Below are positions 1 through 5,454 of a stretch of DNA of 9,059 nucleotides, one piece after another. The position numbers and the translations under genes were made by a program. The notes beneath the pieces are model-generated. The model searched no databases, was not told the DNA's origin, and saw only the letters and a program-made list of their open reading frames with translations. Positions within the stretch are counted from its first letter, which is position 1. The number at the start of each line of letters is the position of its first letter. The stretch comes from an uncultured Oscillospiraceae bacterium (lineage in GTDB: Bacteria; Bacillota; Clostridia; Oscillospirales; Oscillospiraceae): NCBI GenBank assembly GCA_910587255.1, contig CAJUKT010000092.1, forward strand, positions 1 through 9,059, written 5' to 3'.

Positions 1-1601
1 CAATTATCCGGGAACCCCTGAAGGCGTTCGCATTCCCGGGGGGTGAGCCTTCGGATCAGCAAGGGGGCCTCCACGACCAATTTGTCCGATGAGACATATT
101 GGGCGTTGGGGCCTTTGCTGTCGCTGGTGGTGGGCGCGCCAACCGTTTTCTGATAGATGAGGTCAGTTGCATCCTTATACTGCCGGGCGCTTTGGGTGGA
201 TACCACACCGCCCTCATGGAACACATCCACCCGCTGGCGGGAAAACACGGCGTTGGATACGATGGGAGTATTGTTGCCCCCTGTCCCAAATCGGGCGGTT
301 ATGGTGGGAGAAACGCTATGGGGGCCGGTATATCTCGCATCGATCCCGTGGTTCTCGAATACGAGCGGCTGGTGCCCGTGTTCCTGGGCCCGCAGGGTGC
401 CGGACACATCTTCGGAGCATTCCATGACGCTGCCGCCCTGGTCGTTGAGGCACAGCACCGATGGCATCATAGCGTCGTCGCAAGCTCCATATCCTTCGCC
501 CCCGCCTGACGGCAAGGGCTTGCTCATTTCGCTGCTTCTCCTTTCCCAACGCAAACCGCTTCGCTGGGTTTGCGCGGGGGCCCCATTCTGTCTGTTCATA
601 CAGAGAACCGATGGCATCATATTGCCGCTGGGCGCGGCCTTCAGGGTGGGGGCCAGTTCCTCGTGGTAGCCGATCCCCCCCGCGGACGGCCCCGCCCCGG
701 CGCAGAAGCCAGCGGCAAAGATCAGCCCGCCGGGATTCCGCCCGCCGCAGCCATCGGCCCCCGCCAGGGTGGGCGCGGTGCCCTCCGGCGTAAAGACGCG
801 GGTCTGCTGGGTGTCCCAAGGGGTGAGGCAGTCAGAGATCGGAACGCAGGGATAGCCCTGTCCCGGCATTCCGCCCCCGGCGCTGAGTGCGGTGTGGCGT
901 TCCGGGGTCAGGAAGCAGTCGCCGTTTCCTTTGCTCACGACACCTGCCACAAATGTTTGTTGTTTTATCCCCGGTCGAGCCGCTGGCGCCCCGGCCACAT
1001 CGTGCAGATCCCGGACTTCATCCCTCTGATCTGCCGCGAAAGCAGTGACGAAGGTCTGCATCTGCATATTGCTGGTGGCCATCAGCGCACCGGCAGTCTC
1101 ACCCAGGTCGATGGCCTCGTCCCGCTGGTTCATGTGGAATGCCAGGGGCGGTGCCAGCGGCGTGAGGTATACCGTCAGTCCCGCCTGCGCCTTCAGCGCC
1201 GCCTCCAGCTGGGGCGGCAGGGGCTTGCCCCGCTCCCGGGCCCGGCGCAAAATACCCAGGCAGGCTTTCCGGCTCAAATAGTATTTGCGGGGCGGTGAGT
1301 CCTCCAAGATCCGCGATAAGGAACACACGCGCCCTTCTCTGGGCGAGGCCCCAGTATTGAGCGTCCAAGACTCTCCAAGCCAGGGAGAAAGAATCTCCCA
1401 GTATGATTCGCCCAGCAGGTTGCCATGGCCAGGGGTGAGGTCGAGGGACATATACGGGATAGCTACTAATTTTACAGATCTCCTCGAGGACGATCCGGAA
1501 GTCCTCCCCCTTGGGCGTGCCCGAGCTGAAGGCGCCGGGGACGTTTTCCCAGCATAGGAATCTCGGTCGAATAGACACGCCTGTCCGTCCGCGTCGTACA
1601 T
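1..1601 (-). CDS. C-terminal half of a DNA (cytosine-5) methyltransferase in its own frame; 3' end outside the window
   Basis: This frame is open without a stop from 1610 down to base 1 and is the reading frame of the missing half of the neighbouring methyltransferase. The last residues seen, IRRLTPRECERLQGFPDN (about 516-533), are the classical motif IX of C5-cytosine methyltransferases; motif X would follow outside the window. I place the start at ATG 1601 because an in-frame TGA lies at 1613-1611 and AAGGAG at 1620-1615, though 13 bases is a long spacing; ATG 1451 is an alternative. Residues about 95-130 hold SLSRILEDSPPRKYYLS and KACLGILRRARERGKPLP, which I remember from phage proteins (unverified). 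Residues about 157-450 form a variable region of similar 'TLxA..G' units, expected for target recognition. It overlaps the catalytic half (1099-1917) by 503 bases. It could be a separate beta subunit, the distal part of one frameshifted gene, or a relic. The methyltransferase identity of the distal half is firm; the start and expression are not. Confidence 0.72.
   Translation of the reverse strand, partial: MYDADGQACLFDRDSYAGKTSPAPSARARPRGRTSGSSSRRSVKLVAIPYMSLDLTPGHGNLLGESYWEILSPWLGESWTLNTGASPREGRVCSLSRILEDSPPRKYYLSRKACLGILRRARERGKPLPPQLEAALKAQAGLTVYLTPLAPPLAFHMNQRDEAIDLGETAGALMATSNMQMQTFVTAFAADQRDEVRDLHDVAGAPAARPGIKQQTFVAGVVSKGNGDCFLTPERHTALSAGGGMPGQGYPCVPISDCLTPWDTQQTRVFTPEGTAPTLAGADGCGGRNPGGLIFAAGFCAGAGPSAGGIGYHEELAPTLKAAPSGNMMPSVLCMNRQNGAPAQTQRSGLRWERRSSEMSKPLPSGGGEGYGACDDAMMPSVLCLNDQGGSVMECSEDVSGTLRAQEHGHQPLVFENHGIDARYTGPHSVSPTITARFGTGGNNTPIVSNAVFSRQRVDVFHEGGVVSTQSARQYKDATDLIYQKTVGAPTTSDSKGPNAQYVSSDKLVVEAPLLIRRLTPRECERLQGFPDN
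457..621 (-). repeat. 15-bp direct repeats flanking a 150-bp in-frame insertion in the methyltransferase C-terminal frame
   Basis: The plus-strand 15-mer ACCGATGGCATCATA occurs at 457-471 and again at 607-621, exactly 150 bases apart. In the minus-strand frame both copies encode MMPSVLC, followed by MN.Q in one and LNDQ in the other. The piece between them reads unlike the rest (NRQNGAPAQTQRSGLRWE...) and holds a hairpin and a ribosome-binding-like stretch, so it looks like inserted or duplicated DNA that kept the frame open. Confidence 0.6.
550..574 (-). other. Perfect inverted repeat inside the 150-bp insertion
   Basis: CGCAAACC (550-557) and GGTTTGCG (567-574) form an eight-pair stem with a nine-base loop. 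It lies just upstream, on the minus strand, of GAAAGGAGAAG and the ATG at 527. It has no following T-run. It may be a relic of an intergenic region brought in with the insertion. Confidence 0.5.
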
Positions 1602-1917
1602 CTGCCGCTCTCATCTCCTTTACGATGCGTACTTGTTCCATAAACAGGCCGGAGCGGGCCCCTGCGAGACCGTTCCTGGTCCCAGCCACGCTCAGATCCT
1701 GACAAGGCGAGCCCCCGCAGACGATGTCCACTGGGGGCAGTTTTGCCCCATCCAGCCTGGTGATGTCCCCCACGTGGATCATGTTGGGGAAGTGCTTTTG
1801 GGTCACCCGGATGGGGAAGGGCTCGATCTCGCTGGCCCACACCGGGACGATCCCATTGCGCACCGCAGCCAAAGGGAATCCGCCGATCCCGTCAAAGAGG
1901 CTTCCCATGGTCAGCAT
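1099..1917 (-). CDS. DNA (cytosine-5) methyltransferase, catalytic half (motifs I-VIII), lacking motifs IX-X
   Basis: This protein transfers a methyl group from S-adenosylmethionine to cytosine C5. From the ATG at 1917 it has 272 residues: motif I GSLFDGIGGF (5-14, SAM binding), motif IV GGSPCQDLS with catalytic Cys72, motif VI ENV (124-126) and motif VIII QRRARVFLI (193-201). After about residue 206 the translation becomes a Gly/Ala/Pro-rich tail and stops at 1099, with no target-recognition domain and no motif IX or X; those are found in the other frame (entry 1-1601). A complete enzyme of this family is normally well over 300 residues. A TTG at 1965 would extend the frame by 16 residues, but ATG 1917 overlaps the stop of the upstream gene by seven bases (ATGCTGA), typical of translational coupling, and gives the usual MLTMGSLFDG start. 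Alone it is probably inactive; with the other frame it could be an alpha subunit. No cognate restriction enzyme is seen, so it is likely an orphan, phage/ICE-type methylase. Confidence 0.88.
   Translation of the reverse strand: MLTMGSLFDGIGGFPLAAVRNGIVPVWASEIEPFPIRVTQKHFPNMIHVGDITRLDGAKLPPVDIVCGGSPCQDLSVAGTRNGLAGARSGLFMEQVRIVKEMRAADVRRGRTGVSIRPRFLCWENVPGAFSSGTPKGEDFRIVLEEICKISSYPVYVPRPHPWPWQPAGRIILGDSFSLAWRVLDAQYWGLAQRRARVFLIADLGGLTAPQILFEPESLPGYFAPGPGAGQAPAAPAGGGAEGAGGTDGIPHAAGTAPGIPHEPAGRGHRPG
1615..1620 (-). promoter_or_regulatory. AAGGAG ribosome-binding-like site for the nested methyltransferase frame
   Basis: AAGGAG on the minus strand lies inside the coding region of the catalytic half and 13 bases before ATG 1601 of the other frame, which is the first ATG after that frame's TGA at 1613-1611. 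The spacing is longer than ideal, so the site supports but does not prove internal initiation. Confidence 0.35.
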
Positions 1918-2306
1918 AGCGTGGTCATAGAGGGCCAGGGGGGTTCTTCCGTCCACTCCTCCCAAGCCTGCTCATCGGGGGAACGGAATGTGATCTCCTC
2001 CATGCTGACGTATTTGACCGGGATATCCTGCTCCTTTGCAAGCTGCTCATCGGCAGCCATGCCAGGGCTGATGACATCGCCGCACAGCCACAGCTCATCG
2101 CACAAGGACAGCATCTGGCCGTTCAGCCTCGTTTCCAGTTCCCGCTGGGCAGGGTCATTGCAGTCCAGCAGCTGGGAATACAGCAGGTGAGATGAAAAGG
2201 GCGTGTTTCCCCGGGCCATGGCCATCCGGCACGCGTGCCAGGCGAGACTTCGGTCCCGCTTCTCATCGCCAAACAGCGGAGAGGAAATGTATACCAGTTT
2301 TCTCAT
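1911..2306 (-). CDS. DUF4406-type protein, nucleoside 2-deoxyribosyltransferase-like fold
   Basis: A 131-residue soluble protein. The start MRKLVYISSPLFGDE, the central PFSSHLLYSQLLD and the later CDELWLCGDVISPGMAAD followed by EQDIPVKYV match the layout I know for DUF4406 (now DUF7768) proteins: an N-terminal strand with a Ser-Pro loop, an Asp after the second strand, and a CDELW(x)GD strand. The fold is related to nucleoside 2-deoxyribosyltransferases, but the function in phages and conjugative elements is not established. The last 25 residues are acidic and Trp-rich (EEWTEEPPW) and seem extra to the core. The ATG at 2306 is preceded by AAGGAAGGAG at a workable distance, 25 bases after the TrbL-like stop, and the stop overlaps the methyltransferase start, so the three genes are probably one transcript. 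Family call is good; function unknown. Confidence 0.85.
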   Translation of the reverse strand: MRKLVYISSPLFGDEKRDRSLAWHACRMAMARGNTPFSSHLLYSQLLDCNDPAQRELETRLNGQMLSLCDELWLCGDVISPGMAADEQLAKEQDIPVKYVSMEEITFRSPDEQAWEEWTEEPPWPSMTTLC

Positions 2307-2331
2307 CTATGCTCGTTCTCCTTCCTTAGAA

Positions 2332-3210
2332 TTATTTTCCTCCAACTGCGCTGGCGATGACTTTGGTGGTGCTCACCGCCATCTGGGCGGTGTGGACAGC
2401 GGAGGTCAAGCTGGCGCGGGTGGAGGTGTCCAGCCCGAAGGCCCCGGCGATCCGGGGCACCTCGCCAGCGGACAGCATCAGCCCCAGCCCCAGCAGAGCG
2501 TGGTCGCTGAACACCATCAGCCCTGCTACCAGGATGGTGGCCTGCAAAAAGGCGGTGAGGCACAGCCCCACGATCTGCTTGCACCACTGGGTGAAGCCGT
2601 CTGTATAACCCCGGGGGACGCTGAACATATACAGCGCCCCCACCGCGATCTGGATGAGCAGGATGCCGCCCCGCTTCAGGTTGGCAAAGAACACCTTCAG
2701 CACGGCGTAGGCCATCAAGATCACGCAGAACAGCATCATGATGGGGTTGAAAGCGGACCCGCCGAATATGAAATCCACCCCGGAAGCGATCAGCCCTTCC
2801 GGGGTGGTGAGCTTGGTGATGATGTTCTGCCCCAGCGCCCCGATGTCCCCCAGCCCGGTGATGCTGGCGGTGAAGGTGGCCTGCAGCGACACGGACAGGG
2901 CGTACAGCCGGACGGGGACGGTAGAGAACAGGCTCACCGCCATAAAACCCTTGAGGCAGTTGATGGCGGTGTGGCGGAGATTGCCCCGGCCCGAGGAGTA
3001 TTCGATGCCGAACTCGAAACAGGCCACCACCAGGCTCACCCCGAACAGGGCCCAGCCCAGCTGGTTGAAAAACGCCACCAGTGCCTGCACCCAGGGCAGG
3101 TCGAACAGCTCCACACCCATATTGCCCATCAGGGCGAAGAACGCGCCAAGAAAGCCCACCGCCTGGCTGTACGCCCAGTCCAGCAGCTCGTCCAGGATGG
3201 TGGACGCCAC
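2332..3210 (-). CDS. TrbL/VirB6-like conjugative transfer membrane protein
   Basis: A polytopic inner-membrane protein of about 292 residues with the composition of the TrbL/VirB6-like component of Gram-positive conjugation channels, where it sits at the base of the mating apparatus. Hydrophobic stretches lie at about 17-35, 41-69, 84-109, 155-178, 182-198, 212-237 and 238-249, with a charged soluble loop at 69-82 (YSSGRGNLRH) and a glycine-rich loop near 118-152. The C-terminal 40 residues are Ser/Thr/Ala-rich and not strongly hydrophobic. The start is uncertain: GTG 3210 lacks a well-placed ribosome-binding site, while the frame stays open to 3234 and reads FTIFIWDF before it, with AGGTGA at 3240-3235 six bases from an ATT codon at 3228. 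It is followed after 25 bases by the DUF4406 gene. Upstream lies the inverted helicase gene, so this sub-operon needs its own promoter, which I could not define. Transfer function is inferred from family resemblance. Confidence 0.82.
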   Translation of the reverse strand: MASTILDELLDWAYSQAVGFLGAFFALMGNMGVELFDLPWVQALVAFFNQLGWALFGVSLVVACFEFGIEYSSGRGNLRHTAINCLKGFMAVSLFSTVPVRLYALSVSLQATFTASITGLGDIGALGQNIITKLTTPEGLIASGVDFIFGGSAFNPIMMLFCVILMAYAVLKVFFANLKRGGILLIQIAVGALYMFSVPRGYTDGFTQWCKQIVGLCLTAFLQATILVAGLMVFSDHALLGLGLMLSAGEVPRIAGAFGLDTSTRASLTSAVHTAQMAVSTTKVIASAVGGK

Positions 3211-3247
3211 AAAGTCCCAAATAAAAATAGTAAATCACCTCGCATTG

Positions 3248-3256
3248 TGATATAAT
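3248..3256 (+). promoter_or_regulatory. Extended -10 promoter for the UvrD-like helicase
   Basis: The plus strand reads TGATATAAT: a perfect TATAAT hexamer (3251-3256) preceded by the TG of an extended -10. The best-spaced -35 candidate (3228-3233, TAGTAA) is poor, which is acceptable for an extended -10 promoter. Transcription would begin near 3262-3264, about 50 bases before the helicase ATG. It lies at the edge of the divergent 75-base gap between the helicase and the TrbL-like gene. Sequence match only. Confidence 0.55.
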
Positions 3257-3260
3257 GATG

Positions 3261-3290
3261 CCCCTGGCGTTTAGCGTCAGGGGTGTTTTC
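3261..3290 (+). terminator. Stem-loop with short T-run in the helicase leader (weak terminator or 5' mRNA hairpin)
   Basis: Bases 3261-3269 (CCCCTGGCG) pair with 3275-3283 (CGTCAGGGG): nine pairs including one G-T(U) wobble, with a five-base loop and then TGTTTTC. In form it is an intrinsic terminator for plus-strand transcription, but it sits directly downstream of the predicted helicase start point, so it may act as an attenuator or as a stabilising 5' hairpin. Read on the minus strand it has no T-run and would lie just upstream of the TrbL-like gene. Confidence 0.45.
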
Positions 3291-3314
3291 AAATGAGAAA
3301 GCGGAGGCGGGCCA

Positions 3315-5453
3315 ATGACCTACACCCAATTCAAAGATACATACCGCGTCCGCCTGAACCCCCAGCAGGAGGCGGCGGTGCGGCAGACAGACGGCCCCGT
3401 CCTGCTCCTGGCGGTGCCTGGGAGCGGCAAGACCACCGTGCTGGTCACCCGGCTGGGGTACATGATCTGCTGCAAGGGCGCCCGCCCGGAGAATATCCTC
3501 ACCGTCACCTATACCATCGCAGCCACAAAGGACATGAAGGCCCGGTTCGTCCGCTTTTTTGGGGAGGAGCACGGGGACAAGCTCACCTTCCGCACCATCA
3601 ACGGCCTGTGCGCGGTGGCGATTCGGTACTACGCGGGGGAAAAGGGCACGGAGCCCTTCGCCCTGGTGGACGATGAAGCCCGCCTGAATGCCGTGGTCCG
3701 GGAGCTGCTGTCCAAGGGCGGGGGCGGATATCCCCCGGACCAGCAGGTGAAGGAGGCCCGCACCCAGATCACCTACTGCAAAAACATGATGTTTTCGGAT
3801 GCTGAGGTGGACGCCCACCAGGTGGACGGCATGGATTTCCCGTCAGTCTACAAGGGCTACCAGGCGTTTCTGTTGAAACACCGCCTCATGGACTTTGACG
3901 ATCAAATGGTGTTCACCTACCGCATTTTCCGGCAGCACCCGGATATTCTGGCCCACTTCCAACACCGCTGGCCCTATGTCTGCGTGGACGAGGCACAGGA
4001 CACTTCCAAGATCCAGCACGCCATTCTGCGCCTGCTGGCCTCCAAATCCCGCAATATCTTCATGGTGGGGGACGAGGATCAAAGCATCTACGGCTTCCGG
4101 GCGGCGTGGCCCCAGGCCCTGCTGGAGTTTGAGCGGGTGTGGCCGGGGGCCAAGGTGCTGATGATGGAGACCAACTACCGCTCCACCAAGTCCATCGTGG
4201 AGGCGGCGGATTCCTTCATCCAGCGCAATGAGAGCCGCCGCCCCAAGCATATGCGCACGGACAACCCCCAGGGCGCGCCTATCCGAAAGGTGGCGCTGGC
4301 GGACTACAACCGGCAGTACAACTATCTGCTGAAGGTGGCGCAAAACTGCAAGGAGCAGACGGCGGTGCTGTACCGAAACAATGACAGCGCCCTGCCCCTC
4401 ATCGACCTGCTGGAGCGGGAGGGGGTGCCCTACGCCTGCCGCCAGCGGGAGGGCTTCTTTTTCACCAGCCCCATCGTCCGGGACGTCACCGATATGCTGG
4501 AGTTCGCCTTTGACGATGCCAACTGGGAGCGGTTCCTGCGGTTTTACTATAAGCTGGATTTGAAGATCAAAAAGCCCGTCCTGGCCGGGATGCTCCGGGG
4601 GATGGGCACGGACGAGTCGGTGTTCGACCGCCTGCTGGGGGGCGAGGGGCTGGAGCCCTGGCAGTACGGGAAGGTGCGGGCGATCCAGACCCACTACTCG
4701 AAATTCCCCCAGCTCACCAGCTTCGCCGCCATCCAGCGGCTGGTGAAGTTCATGGGCTACGGGGACTATCTGCGGGAGCAGAAAATGGACACGTCCAAGC
4801 TGGACGTGCTGCTCTCTCTGGCCAATCAGACCCCGGTGACAGGGGAGTTCCTCCTGCGGCTGCGGGAGCTGAAGGACACCATCGAGGGCCTGGAGCCGGA
4901 TCCGGGCTGTCCCTTCGTGCTGTCCACCATCCACGCCAGCAAGGGGCTGGAGTACGACCGGGTCATCCTCATCGACGCGGTGGACGGAACCTTCCCCTCC
5001 GACCCCTTCCCCAATGACGATGAGGGACGGGCTGCTTTGGAGGAGGAGCGGCGGCTGTTCTACGTGGGCGCCACCCGGGCCAAGCGGGAGCTGGACCTGC
5101 TGTGCTACGAGGGGAAATTCGGGGAGCCCGCCAACGCCGCGCATACCTTCATCAGCCAGCTTTTGGGGGAGGAGCCGCCTGCGGCCCCGGAGCCCCAGTT
5201 CAACCCCCAGCCCAAGCCGAAAAAAGCCAGGCGCCCCGCCTATGAGGACGGCCCCACGCCAGCCCAGCTGGCGAAGCAGCAGGAGGACTTCATGGCCGGG
5301 GCCGAGGTGGTACACAAGCAGTTCGGAAAGGGCGAGATCCTGGGCCGCCTGGGCACTATCGCGCTGATCGCCTTTGAGGATATTGACGAGGTGAAGCGGG
5401 TAGACTTGACCATCTGTCTCAAAAAAGGGCTGCTCCGGCTGGCGGGGCTGTGA
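3315..5453 (+). CDS. UvrD/PcrA-like superfamily 1A DNA helicase
   Basis: A complete 712-residue ATP-dependent 3'-5' DNA helicase by family. Motifs in order: Q-motif LNPQQEAAV (14-22), Walker A AVPGSGKTT (33-41), motif Ia TYTIAATKDMKARF (65-78), Walker B VDEAQDT (224-230), motif III GDEDQSIYGFR (252-262), motif IV ETNYRS (285-290), motif V STIHASKGLEYDRVIL (537-552) and motif VI EERRLFYVGATRAK (577-590). The C-terminus (about 662-709, GAEVVHKQFGKGEIL...AFEDIDEVKRVDL) is the Tudor-like domain of PcrA/UvrD, after a proline-rich linker at 621-650. Length is normal. GGAGG at 3303-3307 sits seven bases before the ATG. Two departures from the classic set are the Ile in motif Ia where UvrD/PcrA usually has Asn, and TIN instead of TFH in motif Ib, so it is probably an element-borne paralogue and not the housekeeping pcrA. 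It is the only plus-strand gene: it points away from the TrbL-like gene and meets the DUF3852-type gene tail to tail with one base between stops. A role in element replication or strand displacement is inference. Confidence 0.95.
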   Translation: MTYTQFKDTYRVRLNPQQEAAVRQTDGPVLLLAVPGSGKTTVLVTRLGYMICCKGARPENILTVTYTIAATKDMKARFVRFFGEEHGDKLTFRTINGLCAVAIRYYAGEKGTEPFALVDDEARLNAVVRELLSKGGGGYPPDQQVKEARTQITYCKNMMFSDAEVDAHQVDGMDFPSVYKGYQAFLLKHRLMDFDDQMVFTYRIFRQHPDILAHFQHRWPYVCVDEAQDTSKIQHAILRLLASKSRNIFMVGDEDQSIYGFRAAWPQALLEFERVWPGAKVLMMETNYRSTKSIVEAADSFIQRNESRRPKHMRTDNPQGAPIRKVALADYNRQYNYLLKVAQNCKEQTAVLYRNNDSALPLIDLLEREGVPYACRQREGFFFTSPIVRDVTDMLEFAFDDANWERFLRFYYKLDLKIKKPVLAGMLRGMGTDESVFDRLLGGEGLEPWQYGKVRAIQTHYSKFPQLTSFAAIQRLVKFMGYGDYLREQKMDTSKLDVLLSLANQTPVTGEFLLRLRELKDTIEGLEPDPGCPFVLSTIHASKGLEYDRVILIDAVDGTFPSDPFPNDDEGRAALEEERRLFYVGATRAKRELDLLCYEGKFGEPANAAHTFISQLLGEEPPAAPEPQFNPQPKPKKARRPAYEDGPTPAQLAKQQEDFMAGAEVVHKQFGKGEILGRLGTIALIAFEDIDEVKRVDLTICLKKGLLRLAGL

Positions 5454-5454
5454 T

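Larger units (their letters stand above)
258..1133 (-). repeat. Degenerate tandem units in the methyltransferase target-recognition region
   Basis: In the frame starting at 1601, residues about 157-450 contain successive short units built on a [T/A]-L/I-x-A core followed by Gly and then a short hydrophobic strand, for example TAGALMATS, HTALSAGGGMPG, APTLAGADGCGG, APTLKAAPSGN, SGTLRAQEHGHQP and SPTITARFGTGG. Spacing is irregular (about 30-80 residues) and similarity is low, so they are a protein-level pattern and not DNA repeats. Confidence 0.4.

Noticed and set aside
316..819. A 167-codon minus-strand frame, same phase as the catalytic half
   Set aside because: Arg/Gly/Pro-rich shadow; the recognisable text here (APTLKAAPSGN, TLRAQEHGHQP) is in the other phase.
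570..1298. A 242-codon plus-strand open frame in the methyltransferase region
   Set aside because: It is antisense to the C-terminal methyltransferase frame, which carries motif-like text right through; no start context or family resemblance.
1472..1840. A 122-codon minus-strand frame within the catalytic half
   Set aside because: The overlapping methyltransferase frame carries motifs I, IV and VI in this stretch; this one has no such motifs.
2203..3255. A 350-codon plus-strand open frame opposite the TrbL-like gene
   Set aside because: The translation is a Gly/His/Gln-rich shadow with no hydrophobic pattern, while the minus-strand frame has regular membrane helices.
2303..3292. A 329-codon minus-strand frame overlapping the TrbL-like gene
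   Set aside because: It is offset from the TrbL-like frame and encodes Gly/Arg/His-rich text without membrane segments.
3257..3310. Minus-strand promoter for the TrbL-like sub-operon
   Set aside because: TTGAAA and TATATC can be picked out but are about 32 bases apart, and a CTGACG with 20-base spacing is poor; I see no supportable promoter.
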